Notes: generated by a model from the sequence alone, not told the origin. Positions 1 through 9,469 are shown, counted from the first letter of the stretch. The stretch is 64,000 bases of DNA from CAVVMA01 sp963830715 (GCA_963830715.1 CAWHNS010000001.1:186001-250000), one strand, 5' to 3'. Numbers and translations: made by a program.

Positions 1-1
1 C

Positions 2-223
2 GGGCTCGTTCGGAAGCTGAGCGACACCGCCAGGCTGTTCCTGTATTCGCGACGGCCCAAGCTCATCATCACCAATCCGCTGGAGCCTCTCTACCCGTTC
101 TACAAGAGCATCGGCATGAAGGCGGTGGGCAGTAAGCCGATCGAACATCCGCACGCCTACAATGCGAAAGTCTGGCTGATGTACGGCAGATGGGACGAGC
201 TCGGTAAGCCCTTCTACATGTAG
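2..223 (+). CDS. C-terminal fragment of an acyltransferase-like protein (left edge)
   Basis: An open frame runs in from the left edge and stops with TAG at 221-223, giving the last 73 residues of a protein whose start lies outside the window. The stretch around 'NPLEPLYPFYKSIGMKAVG' followed by 'PIEHPHAYNAKVWLM' resembles the end of N-acyltransferase (GNAT-fold, FeeM/autoinducer-synthase-like) proteins, where a position-tracking 'hPrHxxFYxxlGF' segment precedes the last strands. This is a family-level guess from a short fragment. The 288 bases up to the next gene hold no RNA gene or terminator I can recognise. Confidence 0.5.
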   Translation, partial: GLVRKLSDTARLFLYSRRPKLIITNPLEPLYPFYKSIGMKAVGSKPIEHPHAYNAKVWLMYGRWDELGKPFYM

Positions 224-511
224 CCGGCGGCATGCTCCCGGGCATCGAAGCTTTCTTCGCAATTCGCTAATCGCTCTTCCAACTCCGGCGGCTAAAGTCG
301 GGAGACGCACTCGGCTGAGTTGCACCCCTGCTTTCACAACTTTGCACGATCAGGTCTTATGCCGGGACGGAAGAGCTGCCGATCCTCGTTTTTGCAGCCT
401 TCTTGGTATGATCGCCATCAATCCAGGCTTCGTCTTGGACGGGCATGGCTTATGCTGGCTCTGTTGATAAGAACGGAAGTGTGAAGCGTCTAACCTAATG
501 GAATCATTAAG

Positions 512-1330
512 ATGGCACCGGGGTTTCGCGATTTGCTGAAAGAGTTGCGGGTATTCGGAGAAGCGGCCGCCTTTGCGGCCAACGCTCTCTTCGACGTTGC
601 TCCTTCAGATCGGGACGCTTCTTCGAAAGGCGTCCTGCTCATCCCCGGCTTGATGGCGGGTGATGCGTCGCTTTATCCCTTGGCGGGACGTCTGAAAATC
701 GCCGGTTATCGGGTGTTCTTCCCGGGTATCTGGTGCAACGCGGATTGCCCGGCCAGGACGATGGAGCGACTGGAAGGCAAGTTGCGCGAGGCACATGCTT
801 CAACCGGGGCGAAGGTAACCATAATCGGCCACAGCCTGGGCGGGGTCTATGCGCGGGAACTGGCTCGCAGGCTCCCCGATCTGGTCGAGCGCGCGATCCT
901 CCTCGGCGCGCCGCTGAAGCATCCGCTGGAAAGCGCGAGCCCGCCGATCCGGGCGATGATCGCCGTGATGGAGGCGGTTCATAGAAATTGCCTGGCGTCA
1001 CTCGGCGAGCCATGCCCGGTGTGCGGTATCGATCTGCCCGCGACGCCGCCGCAAGTGCCCGAGACAATCATCTTCACCCGGAGCGACGGCATAGTGGACT
1101 GGCGAAGCTGCCTCGAAGCCGGGCCCGGCGTCGAGGCGGTCGAGGTAACGTCCAGCCATTGCGGGCTGGGCATGAGCCTCGAAGCCTGGAGCGTAATCAA
1201 GGACCGTCTCGCGACCACACCGGCAACGCCGGAGCCCGCGCGCCGCAGGCCCTCCGCCGACCGCCCGACGTTTTCGCGACTAAGGCCGCCGTATCTCCGG
1301 CTGGTCAAGCGGACATCATCGGCGGCCTGA
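512..1330 (+). CDS. Alpha/beta-hydrolase, lipase-like
   Basis: A 272-residue serine hydrolase. The oxyanion region 'LIPGLMAG' lies at residues 43-50, the nucleophile elbow GHSLGG has Ser108, the likely acid is Asp192 in 'RSDGIVDW' and the likely base is His216 in 'SSHCGLGM', so the triad is complete and in the right order. No signal peptide is evident, which suggests cytoplasmic or membrane-associated action on esters or acylglycerols. The C-terminal 40 residues are Arg/Pro-rich and probably disordered. No good Shine-Dalgarno precedes the ATG at 512. The gene converges on lspA with about 30 bases between stops. The substrate cannot be told from the sequence. Confidence 0.8.
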   Translation: MAPGFRDLLKELRVFGEAAAFAANALFDVAPSDRDASSKGVLLIPGLMAGDASLYPLAGRLKIAGYRVFFPGIWCNADCPARTMERLEGKLREAHASTGAKVTIIGHSLGGVYARELARRLPDLVERAILLGAPLKHPLESASPPIRAMIAVMEAVHRNCLASLGEPCPVCGIDLPATPPQVPETIIFTRSDGIVDWRSCLEAGPGVEAVEVTSSHCGLGMSLEAWSVIKDRLATTPATPEPARRRPSADRPTFSRLRPPYLRLVKRTSSAA

Positions 1331-1360
1331 GCGCAAGTGACTCTCCAACGCAGAGCCTCC

Positions 1361-1841
1361 TTAGCGCGGCTCGCGGGGCGAGATTACCGAACCGAGCAGA
1401 ATCAGGACGACGCCGATCGAGATTGTGCTGTCGGCGACGTTGAAGATCGGCCAACTGTACGAGTAGTAATGAGCGCGCACGAAATCGACGACCCGGCCGC
1501 CGCGCACGGCGCGGTCGATCAGGTTTCCGGATGCGCCGGCCAGTATCAGGGCCAGCGCCAGTGACATGATCTTCGGGCGATCGTTCCTGGCGAGCAAAAT
1601 CAGGATCACGACGATCGCAACCCCTGACATCGCGAAGAGAAACGCGCGGCGAAATTCCTCGGGCACGTTGGTGAACATGCTGAACGCGGCGCCCGGATTA
1701 AGCGCGTAGGTCAAGTCGAGCCAGTTGGGTATCAGCGTGATGTCCTCGTAAAGGCGCATGTGCGAGCTTCACGTAGAACTTGGTGATTTGGTCGAGGACG
1801 ACGAGCGGGATTGTTACCGAAGCAAGCATCACGGCGAGCAT
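1361..1841 (-). CDS. lspA: Lipoprotein signal peptidase (signal peptidase II), frameshifted
   Basis: LspA cleaves the signal peptide of diacylglyceryl-prolipoproteins in the inner membrane. The frame 1759-1361 carries the family motifs: 'NPGAAFS', the catalytic-Asp motif 'GNLIDR' and the second Asp in 'FNVADS'. The missing N-terminus lies just upstream in another frame, from ATG at 1841, with the hallmark 'LDQITK'. Removing one base near 1760 joins the two into a 159-residue protein, the usual LspA length, with E. coli-like spacing between motifs. It follows ileS by 66 bases in the same direction, the common ileS-lspA order. I regard the frameshift as probable sequence error because LspA is normally essential. 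Confidence 0.88.
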
Positions 1842-1907
1842 CCGCAGGCTGAAAGCGGATCTGTGTTCGCCGGGCGCCGATTGCGCCTCGGCCGGCGAGC
1901 GGCGCGC

Positions 1908-4814
1908 TCATCGGCTCAAATCCCGCACCACCGCTCGGCACCGCACGCACAACCTCGGATCGCCGCCGTCGTCGTAGTAGCACCAGCATCGCTCGCACTT
2001 GAGGCCGGGCGCCCGTTCGCCCGCCATCACCAGCGGCGTCCCATGCGATAGCCGGCCGAAAGTTCCGTCCCGCGAAAACGCCTCGCGCCCGTTCGCTTCG
2101 CGCGCGAGACTGGCCGCCTCCGCTTCGCTCAGCACCATCACGCCCGACACGATGAACAACTCCTTCAGATGATCGCGATGGTCTGCGAGCAGGTTCGTCC
2201 ACTCGCGCGCGTCTCCGTCAGCCGCCTTCGTGATTCCGATCTTGACCGAGGCTTCGAGCGGCGCGCCGATCGTTCCCGCTTGCCGCATCGATTCGAGCAG
2301 TTTCATCGCCTCGCCGCGCACTTCCAGCAGCCGATCCCATCGCGCCTCGAGCGCGGCATCGGCCCACTCGGGCTGATCCGGCGCGAACTCCAACAGGTGC
2401 ACGCTCGCGCCGCGATGCCCCGGGAAGTACGAGTAAACTTCCTCGGCAGTGTATGGAATCAGCGGCGCGAGCATCCGCACGAACGCATCGAGCACGTGGA
2501 ACAGCGCGGTCTGCGCCGAGCGCCGTTCGCGCGACGACGCGAGCGAGCAGTAGAGCCGGTCCCTGGCCACGTCGATGTAGAGCGAGCTCAGATCGACCAC
2601 GGCGAAATTCAGCAATTGATGGTACGCAGACTGAAAATCATACTGCTCGCAGGCCTTCCGCACGGCGCGCTTGAGCCGCTCGACGCGCGCCAGGATGAAG
2701 CGGTCGAACTCGGCCATCGCGGAGAGCGGGACCGCGTCGCGCGCCGGATCGAAATCGGACAGGTTGCCGAGGATGAAGCGGCAGGTGTTGCGCAGCTTGC
2801 GATAGGACTCGGCGACGGCGTTGATCAGGGTCTGGCCGATGTTCATGTCGGCCGAGTAATCCACCGAGGCATAGACCAGCCGCACGACGTCGGCGCCGAT
2901 TCGGTTCGTCACCTCGGAAGCGTCGGGCGAGTTGCCGAGCGACTTCGACATCTTGCGCCCCTGCTCATCGAGGGTGAGGCCGTGGCTCACGACGTTGCGA
3001 AACGGCGCCGCGCCGCGCTCGGCCGCCGCGCAGAACAGCGAGGACTGGAACCACCCGCGCGCCTGCTCGACCGCCTCGACGTATGCGTCGGCGGGCCAGG
3101 TCAGTTCCGATCGCGCGGCGAGCACCGCCGCCTGCGAGCATCCCGAATCGAACCAGACGTCGAGCACGTCTTCCTGCCGCTCGAACTCGGCGCCGCCGCA
3201 CTTTTCGCATCGGTGGCCGGCGCCGATGAAATCGCCGAGCGGCCGCACGTACCACGCGTCGGAGCCGTCCTTAGCGAAGATTTCCTCAACCCGCCGCATG
3301 ACGACGGCGTTCAGGGCGACATCGCCGCACGCCCTGCACTTGAGCGCCGGAATCGGCACGCCCCACGCGCGCTGGCGCGAGAGACACCAGTCGGGCCGGG
3401 TTTCGATAGTGTTGCGGATCCGTTCGCGCGACCATCCGGGCCACCATCCGATGCTCTCCATTTCGGTCAGCACGCGGCGGCGCAATTGCATGTGATCCAC
3501 GCGCATGAACCATTGCTCGGTGGCGCGGAAGATGAGCGGCCGCTTGCATCGCCAACAATGCGGATAGCTATGCGCCAGCGTCTCCGCGTGGATCAACGCG
3601 CCGCGCTTGCGAAGCTCCGCGACCACCGCGTCATTGGCGGCGAACACGTTGCGGCCGGCGAACTCGCCGGCCTCGGCGGTGAACACGCCGCCGTCGTCAA
3701 CCGGCGTGAGCGGCTTCAGGCCGTAGCGCTCGCCGGTGACAAAATCCTCGTAGCCGTGGCCCGGTGCCGTGTGAACGAGTCCGGTGCCGCTGTCGGCGGT
3801 GACATGCTCGGCGAACATCAACTTGACGTCGCGCGCGAGGAACGGATGGCGAAAAATGTCGGCGCCCTCGAGCGCCTTGAGCGCGGCGCGAGAGAGCGCG
3901 ATCCGATCGTCAACCTTGAGTCCGCAGGCTTTCTCGACCGCGTCGGCAAGCCGCGCCGCGACGATGTAGTATGCGCCCCCCGAACCGAGCGCGACGTAAT
4001 CGAAGCTCTCGTTGAAGCTGATCCCCAGATTGGCGGGCAAGGTCCACGGCGTCGTGGTCCAGATGACGGCGAACAGCCTGCCCTGCGAGTGCGCCGCGGC
4101 GAGCTTCTTTCCCTCGCTATTGTCGGAGGCAAGCGCGGCGGGGTCGCGCACGTTGCCGTTGAGCGCGAATGCCACGTAGATCGAGGGCGAGCGATGCTCC
4201 CGGTACTCGACTTCCGCCTCCGCGAGCGCGGTGCGGCAATCGAAGCACCAATGCACAGGCCGGAGCCCGCGGTACACATATCCGGCCTCGACCAGCTTTC
4301 TCAGCACGCCGACCTCGGCCGCGTCGTAATCGGGACTCATCGTGAGGTACGGATGCTGCCAGTCGCCGATTACGCCGAGGCGCCGAAAGTCCGCGCGCTG
4401 CGCGTCGATCCAATGCTGAGCGTCGGCGCGGCAAAGCCTGCGCAACTCGATCTTCGGCATCGTGCGCGCGCGCTCGCCGAGGCCCTTGGCGACGCGATGC
4501 TCGATCGGCATCCCGTGGCAATCCCATCCGGGCACGAACGGCGTCCGAAAGCCCATCATCGAGCGCGTCCGCACGATGAAGTCCTTGACGATCTTGTTGA
4601 GCGCCGTGCCCATGTGAACGCTGCCGTTTGCGTATGGCGGACCGTCGTGGAGGACCCAGGGCATCGCGCCGGCGCGGCTCTCCATCAGGCGCTCGTAGAG
4701 GCCAAGCTCGTCCCAGCGCTTCAGGATTTCCGGCTCCCGCTTGGGCAGATTCGCCTTCATCGGGAAGTCGGTCTTCGGAAGATTCAGGGTCGCTTTGTAG
4801 TCGGTATCGGCCAC
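1908..4814 (-). CDS. ileS: Isoleucyl-tRNA synthetase
   Basis: Class I aminoacyl-tRNA synthetase of 968 residues that charges tRNA-Ile with isoleucine and edits valine. The HIGH-type signature HMGT is at residues 67-70 after 'PYANGSVH', the KMSKS loop lies near residue 620 ('GRKMSKSLGN'), and the C-terminal zinc knuckle has two CxxC pairs ('CERCW', 'CVRC'). Length and the N-terminal 'LPKTDFPMKANLPKREP' fit the bacterial type. Start ATG at 4814. It heads an ileS-lspA unit. The reading frame is intact throughout. Confidence 0.98.
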   Translation of the reverse strand: MADTDYKATLNLPKTDFPMKANLPKREPEILKRWDELGLYERLMESRAGAMPWVLHDGPPYANGSVHMGTALNKIVKDFIVRTRSMMGFRTPFVPGWDCHGMPIEHRVAKGLGERARTMPKIELRRLCRADAQHWIDAQRADFRRLGVIGDWQHPYLTMSPDYDAAEVGVLRKLVEAGYVYRGLRPVHWCFDCRTALAEAEVEYREHRSPSIYVAFALNGNVRDPAALASDNSEGKKLAAAHSQGRLFAVIWTTTPWTLPANLGISFNESFDYVALGSGGAYYIVAARLADAVEKACGLKVDDRIALSRAALKALEGADIFRHPFLARDVKLMFAEHVTADSGTGLVHTAPGHGYEDFVTGERYGLKPLTPVDDGGVFTAEAGEFAGRNVFAANDAVVAELRKRGALIHAETLAHSYPHCWRCKRPLIFRATEQWFMRVDHMQLRRRVLTEMESIGWWPGWSRERIRNTIETRPDWCLSRQRAWGVPIPALKCRACGDVALNAVVMRRVEEIFAKDGSDAWYVRPLGDFIGAGHRCEKCGGAEFERQEDVLDVWFDSGCSQAAVLAARSELTWPADAYVEAVEQARGWFQSSLFCAAAERGAAPFRNVVSHGLTLDEQGRKMSKSLGNSPDASEVTNRIGADVVRLVYASVDYSADMNIGQTLINAVAESYRKLRNTCRFILGNLSDFDPARDAVPLSAMAEFDRFILARVERLKRAVRKACEQYDFQSAYHQLLNFAVVDLSSLYIDVARDRLYCSLASSRERRSAQTALFHVLDAFVRMLAPLIPYTAEEVYSYFPGHRGASVHLLEFAPDQPEWADAALEARWDRLLEVRGEAMKLLESMRQAGTIGAPLEASVKIGITKAADGDAREWTNLLADHRDHLKELFIVSGVMVLSEAEAASLAREANGREAFSRDGTFGRLSHGTPLVMAGERAPGLKCERCWCYYDDGGDPRLCVRCRAVVRDLSR

Positions 4815-4953
4815 GTCGATGACAAATGCGGCAGCGAGTCGTCAAAACGCGCCGCCGCGTCGAGTTCCCTAAGCAAAGATTAACTGATGCCGCGACTGCG
4901 CAGAAAGAGGGGCTAGTCGGCGCGCTTCGCCGATGCGGCCGGCCCTATCATTG

Positions 4954-5631
4954 CTATTTCCATACGGCCTCGACCGGAAGCCGCTCGCGCTTGATCAATT
5001 CGGTGCCCTTACCTGAAGATCGGAACGCGACTTTTTCGGCCGTCCATACCGTCGCAGGCTTGAAGTCCGGAGTCAGCCCCGTCATGTACGGACATCCGTC
5101 GTCGGCGCACGGCTTCGAATCCGAGCAGTCGTAGGGAACATCCAGGCCGTTCACCGACGATATCGTTCCGGTCAGGATTTCGCACGTCGTGCCGTCGGCG
5201 AGCTTGACCATCCACGGCCGCAGGAATGACGGCGCCCCCGACGACGGCGCCGGCAGCGGCTCGGTCAGTTTGAGAACGAATCCGGCTTTGCCAGCGGCGG
5301 GATTGGCACCGCAAATTACGGCGTTGGTCAATCCGGAATTCTCGAAACATGGATCAAAGATTTCGTTGCCGGCCATGCATCGCCAGGCGCCGCGGCGGCT
5401 CACGGCGATCGAATCGGTCCAGCAATTTCCGGCGCGGCCCGCAGCCGACGGGATCGCGGGATGAAACTCGACGACCCGTGTGCTCTGCAAAGGGGCAGAA
5501 CCTCCCCGAGCGGTCGGCGCGAAAGGAAGCGCCAGCGCTATCAGCGAGGTTGCGCGGAGTGTAAGTGATCGCGCTATTCGTGCGCGCTGACGTAGTAGCA
5601 GTTTTGGGCGAAAATATATGTGACTCACCAA
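4954..5631 (-). CDS. Hypothetical secreted Cys-containing protein
   Basis: About 200-225 residues with no family I recognise. Near the N-terminus a basic stretch is followed by a hydrophobic run ('LIALALPFAPTARGG') that looks like a signal peptide, so the protein is probably exported. The mature part has at least seven cysteines, several in pairs ('GNCW', 'RCMAG', 'DCSDSKPCADDGCP'), suggesting disulphides. The start is uncertain: the longest frame opens with TTG/GTG codons inside the inverted repeat that ends the R-M cassette, overlapping the vsr stop, so the true start may lie further in or may have been altered by the cassette. Coding character (long frame, coherent composition) supports a real gene. 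Confidence 0.6.
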   Translation of the reverse strand: MVSHIYFRPKLLLRQRARIARSLTLRATSLIALALPFAPTARGGSAPLQSTRVVEFHPAIPSAAGRAGNCWTDSIAVSRRGAWRCMAGNEIFDPCFENSGLTNAVICGANPAAGKAGFVLKLTEPLPAPSSGAPSFLRPWMVKLADGTTCEILTGTISSVNGLDVPYDCSDSKPCADDGCPYMTGLTPDFKPATVWTAEKVAFRSSGKGTELIKRERLPVEAVWK

Positions 5632-5633
5632 GC
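5601..5633. repeat. Left arm of inverted repeat bounding the dcm-HNH-vsr cassette
   Basis: On the minus strand this begins GCTTGGTGAGTCA, then continues AT-rich (ATATTTT) to CCC. The same 13 bases followed by a closely similar ATATTTT..CCC block occur in opposite orientation at 7772-7804; 23 of the first 28 positions agree. The arm contains the stop codon of vsr. It may mark the end of a mobilised cassette or be an operator shared by both edges. Confidence 0.6.
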
Positions 5634-6065
5634 GTCCGATGCCCTGCGTCGGTCGCTACCGAACAGCCTGCACAGGCTGGCCGCAAGCTCTCGGCGATCC
5701 TGCCGCCGCACGTCGCATTCCCAGATAGCTTTGACCCTCCATCCCAAAGCACGAAGCCGACGGGCATTCCGCCGGTCGCGAATCCTGTTGCCGCCGATCT
5801 TCTGCGACCAGTAGGCCCGGTTGCTGGCGGGCATGCGGCCTTTCAAGCAGCGGTGGCCATGCCAGAAGCAGCCTTTCACCTCGACAATGAGCCTGTGCTT
5901 CTTGAGCACGATGTCCGGGCGCCCCGGCAGCCTCGCGTCGTGCAGCCGGAAACGATAGCCAAGCCGATGTAGCGCGCGACGGACTGCAATCTCTGGTTGT
6001 GTATTCTTGGCGCGGATCAGCGCCATCACTTCAGAGCGTTTCTGCGGACTGAAAACGTCGCCCAC
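5625..6065 (-). CDS. vsr: Very short patch repair endonuclease
   Basis: A 146-residue Vsr endonuclease, which nicks 5' of T:G mismatches produced by deamination of 5-methylcytosine and so protects sites modified by a partner C5-methylase. The N-terminus 'RSEVMALIRAKNTQPE', the 'LPGRPDIVL' segment with catalytic Asp, and 'EVKGCFWHGHRC' with the zinc/active-site Cys and His residues are all present. Length matches the family. It lies 13 bases downstream of the HNH gene, after dcm, the expected genetic partner. Confidence 0.95.
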   Translation of the reverse strand: MGDVFSPQKRSEVMALIRAKNTQPEIAVRRALHRLGYRFRLHDARLPGRPDIVLKKHRLIVEVKGCFWHGHRCLKGRMPASNRAYWSQKIGGNRIRDRRNARRLRALGWRVKAIWECDVRRQDRRELAASLCRLFGSDRRRASDAW

Positions 6066-6078
6066 GTATCTTCAGATG

Positions 6079-6710
6079 CTACGCCTGCCGCGGCCTGAAG
6101 ATGGAGGCTTCTGGCGACTCGAGAATGGAGGTTTCACGGCCTTTGAATTTCCGGTCAAGCCATTCGAGTGCGGCTCGCTGGTCGTCTAGAGTCGCTCGCC
6201 GAATCTGCTTGAACAGTTCGATTCGTGAGGGCTTCGGAAGTGAGGTGTTCTGCAAGCCTTCGTTGCAATTGGTACATTCCGCGCGAAGGTTTCCAAGTTC
6301 CGACTTGCCACCCTTCGAGAAGTCAATGATGTGGCCGATGGTAAGCCGGATCGTGCGGGCCGGATGGAACGGATCGGGATCGCCAGCAGCCGCGCCGCAC
6401 GCTTGGCAGGTGAATCCGTTACGCTCCAGCACGCGCGCCCTCAACTCCTTCGAGATTGCCCGGTCCAAGATCGGACCGCGTTTCGCGGTCAGAAGCATGT
6501 ACTGGCCGGGCTTGAGATTACTGCGGTCCTTGTGCGTAAGGATCTCATATCCCTGTTCATCCCGCAGTTCGCGCACACGGCGCGCCCATTCGGTGATTCC
6601 GCCAGCCGCTTCCCTCAACTCGGAACCTTCAATCACGCGGTTCAGGTTTTTGAGCAGGAAGAGGCGGGATCGATTCCCCGCGCGCTCATCCCCTCTAGGC
6701 GACTAGGCAT
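6079..6710 (-). CDS. HNH restriction endonuclease-like protein, probable frameshift near N-terminus
   Basis: The clear frame (6636 down to 6079) encodes an HNH nuclease. 'CQACG' and 'CTNCNEG' are zinc CxxC pairs around 'IGHIIDFSKGGKSELGNL', the HNH core. It is probably the restriction partner of dcm. The same frame is open upstream as 'DERAGNRSRLFLLKNLN' but lacks a start. An ATG at 6710 overlaps the dcm stop and reads 'MPSRLEG' before running out of frame at the C-run 6690-6693. Adding one base there fuses the two into one protein of about 210 residues. This reconstructed start is inference; the nuclease domain itself is directly visible. Confidence 0.8.
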
Positions 6711-7698
6711 TGGCAAACAAGTTCGCTTGCGACCGCCGCGCGGGCGCGGATGGCGCACGGAATGCGGCAAGCGCCTCGGCGATGGCGGACGCTACTTGCG
6801 CAGCGACCGGAGACGGAAAGGCATTCCCAACCTGGCGGTAGGCGGCAGTCTTCTTCAGGCGAAGTTCCAGTTATCAGGGAAGCCTCGAAGCCGCGCGACC
6901 ATGCGAACCGTAAGCCGAGGCTTGGCAGCTACCGGAAAGCGGAAATCCGGCGGCTCGTTCGCTATGCCGAGACCATCAACGCCGAGGGCTGCCCACTGGC
7001 GGCGCGCCCGCGTAGGACCAAGGTCGGGGCCTCCGTGTTTCTTTGATCCACCAACGATTGTCGGGCTTATGCAGTTTGCCCTGCTCGCCCAGGCTGTCGC
7101 GCCCGGCCAGTGCCCGTGAGGCCATTAGGTCTCCGATGGCCTCGCCGACTGTCGGAGGCCGCTGGTCCAGGCATTCCGGCCACACGAATTTTGACGCGGC
7201 CCGCTTCCGCAAGGCAACGATAATGAAGCGTGGCCTCAATTGCGGGACTGCGTAATCGCAAGCGTTCAGAATCTTACAATGCGCCTCGTATCCGAGGCCC
7301 GAAAGGGCCGAGGCGAGCCGCTGGCGGTAGCTCTTGAACCTAGGCGACGCGAAGCCCGGTACGTTCTCCAACAGAACCGCCGAAGGCTTGGACTGTTCGA
7401 TGATTCGCAGCGCTTCGGGAAACAAATCGCGCTCGTCGTGGTGCCCAAGCTGCTTTCCCGCGATCGAGAATGGCGGGCACGGCACGCCGCCCGCGACAAG
7501 ATCAATTCCCCGAAAGTCGCTGCCGCTGACTTCGCGGATGTCGGACTGGATAACGCGCCACTGGGGTCGGTTGAGCCGCAGGGTCTCGCAGGAAGGCCCG
7601 TCAATCTCTACCGCAGCCGCGCACTCAAAACCCGCGGCCTCAAGTCCTATTGCCTGTCCGCCGCCGCCCGCGCACAGTTCCAATACCACCAAGGCCAA
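6703..7698 (-). pseudogene. dcm: DNA cytosine-5 methyltransferase, two frameshifts
   Basis: Methylates C5 of cytosine within a recognition site using SAM. Motif I 'ELCAGGGGQAIGLEAAGF', motif IV with catalytic Cys 'GGVPCPPFS', motif VI 'ENVPGF' and motif VIII 'QLRPRF' are in the first frame from TTG 7698. Motif IX-like 'PTIVGGSKKHGGPDLGPTRA' and the following 'RGFPDNW' are in a second frame from about 7064, and motif X 'YRQVGNAFP' in a third from about 6858, ending at TAG 6703-6705. Two single-base indels thus split an otherwise complete protein of about 330 residues. Either read error or recent decay is possible. It starts the dcm-HNH-vsr unit and its stop overlaps the next ATG. Confidence 0.9.
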
Positions 7699-7771
7699 AA
7701 CCCCCGCGCCTCCGTTTGCGAAGCAGATAGCAGAATCTACCCCAGCCTGTCACCTCAGGGCCAGACTACCA

Positions 7772-7804
7772 GCTTGGTGAGTCATCAATATTTTTACCCG
7801 TTTT
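7772..7804. repeat. Right arm of inverted repeat bounding the dcm-HNH-vsr cassette
   Basis: Begins GCTTGGTGAGTCA on the plus strand, then ATATTTTT and CCC, mirroring 5601-5633. It lies 74 bases upstream of the dcm start and outside any gene, so it could hold the dcm promoter or be a cassette end. Confidence 0.6.
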
Positions 7805-7842
7805 AGGTGGAAGCCCCAATCCTGACCGTGGACGCGCCCCTC

Positions 7843-8635
7843 TCACACTCGCCGCAGGACGCCGAGCCATCGGCGATCGCATTCCTCCATCGGGCGCAGG
7901 AATGACAGGTCCGCGTAGCACGCCACCATCTCGAACATCCGCGACGCCTTGGCGGCCATCTCCAGCGTGCACGGCAGCGTGTGGCGGACCGGAATCAGAT
8001 CGCGCGTGACGACGAACCGGTCCGGGAATTGGAGCTTGCACTCGAGTTCGAAGATCGAATGAATCTCCGAATACCAGGGCGTCGGGCGGCTGAATGCGCG
8101 CACCTCCACGATTGCGTCGTTCACGCGGATCGTGCGACGGCGCCAGAGCTTGGCGCGATCGCGTGACCCTCACGCCGTCCTGCCGATCGATGTCGATACA
8201 ATAGAGCGCGCCGCGCCTGAGCAGGCGACCGGCGGATTCCAGATGTGACAATATTTCGGCGTTGGTCGTCATCACCGGGAAAGTCTCGGACATGAAGATC
8301 GCGGCATCGAAGGGCCGCTCGGGAATCCTGAACTTGTCGATTCGCCGGCGGTAAAACCGGATGCGATCGAGGCCCCTCGACTCGGCGCGTCCCGCCGCGA
8401 TCATGGTCGGCGACCGATTTATTCCGACCGTGTGGACGCCCGCGCTCGCGAGGATCTGGCCGTGCGGGGAATTGCCGCACGCGATATCGAGCACGCGCCT
8501 GACCGGGCGATCGAGATGCCGCCGCCAGACCTTTTTCAGGAACCAGACCTCGGCCTCGATTTCGCCGACGCGCTCTTTGTGGACGCGCCGGAAAATCGCC
8601 GGGAATTCGTAGATGCTTCGATCAATCTCCATCAC
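7843..8635 (-). CDS. Class I SAM-dependent methyltransferase, frameshifted
   Basis: The N-terminal half (from ATG 8632/8635) carries motif I 'VLDIACGNSPHG', the adenosine-binding region and 'FDAAIFMSETF'. The C-terminal half ('NDAIVEVRAFSRPTPWYSEIHS' through 'CYADLSFLRPMEECDRRW') is in another frame ending at 7843. Removing one base near 8153 joins 'GVRVTRSR' to 'KLWRRRTIRVND', giving about 263 residues, normal for a ubiE-like small-molecule methyltransferase. The substrate is unknown. It lies 15 bases downstream of a second methyltransferase, probably co-transcribed. Confidence 0.78.
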
Positions 8636-8650
8636 CGCCGGCAGTCGGGG

Positions 8651-9469
8651 CTATTTTCCGGGTCCGAGCTTGCGTCCGATCAGGGCGGCGGTTCGCTGGG
8701 TGAAATAGAGAACGCCGCCGTCTCGAAATGGACGCGTGCCGCTCAAGTCGCGGAGCAAATCCTGCTCGAGCATCGCGCGCGTCTCGTCGGCCCGATGCGG
8801 CGGCGTCTGCGCGTTCTCCAGCCACACCTCGACCGGGGTGACCATCCGATCCGAGTAGAAACGCACGATCTCCAGGCCGGCATCGGCCAGCGTCCTCACC
8901 AGCTCGCTGAGCGGCATCGCGCGCGTATGCGACGAATCCCGAAGCCGCTCGAAGCGGTTGTGATAGTTGGCGCGCTCGGGATGCTCGCTGGCGATCAGAT
9001 CCTCGATCGCGACCGATCCGCCGGCGCGGCATACGCGCGACATCTCGGCAATCACCGCCGCGGGATTCTCCAAATGATGAACGGCGAAGCGGCATACCAC
9101 GACGTCGAATGCGCCGTCCGGGAACGCGAGATGCTCGCAATCGCCGACCTCGAAGCGCACGTTCCTGAGCCCGCGCTCGCGCGCGGTCCGGTTCGCGATC
9201 GCGATCGGCGCCGCCGTCAGGTCGAGCCCGACGACCTCAGCACATACCGCCGCAAACGCCATCGCGACGTGCCCCGGGCCGGTTGCGACTTCCAGCACGC
9301 GCGCATCCGGGGACGGTCCGACAGCCTCGACCAGCCGCTTGAGCCGCTCCGGATCGCGAATCGGCGCGGCTGCGGCATAGGCTTCGGCCTGCCGCGTGAA
9401 CTCCTCGCGCACTACCGCCTTGTGTCCGCTGTCGGTCGCCGGCTTTTCGTCGATCGGATTTGAAGCCAT
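8651..9469 (-). CDS. UbiE/COQ5-type methyltransferase
   Basis: A SAM-dependent methyltransferase of about 272 residues. Motif I 'VLEVATGPGHVA' is followed by 'VVGLDLTAAPI', 'DCEHLAFPDGAFDVVVCRFAVHHL' and 'AGGSVAIEDLI', the ordered signature of the Methyltransf_11/UbiE class. I chose ATG 9469 ('MASNPIDEK') rather than an upstream in-frame codon at 9508. Quinone or polyketide methylation is possible but not shown. The methyltransferase downstream follows closely, suggesting a two-gene unit. Confidence 0.85.
   Translation of the reverse strand: MASNPIDEKPATDSGHKAVVREEFTRQAEAYAAAAPIRDPERLKRLVEAVGPSPDARVLEVATGPGHVAMAFAAVCAEVVGLDLTAAPIAIANRTARERGLRNVRFEVGDCEHLAFPDGAFDVVVCRFAVHHLENPAAVIAEMSRVCRAGGSVAIEDLIASEHPERANYHNRFERLRDSSHTRAMPLSELVRTLADAGLEIVRFYSDRMVTPVEVWLENAQTPPHRADETRAMLEQDLLRDLSGTRPFRDGGVLYFTQRTAALIGRKLGPGK

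Noticed and set aside
224..511. Small frame beginning ATG near 359
   Set aside because: About 40 codons with no family, no ribosome site and random-looking composition.
2169..4883. Very long rightward open frame opposite ileS
   Set aside because: It is the antisense frame of a GC-rich gene; composition (Arg, His, Ala, Gly) has no domains and ileS is certain.
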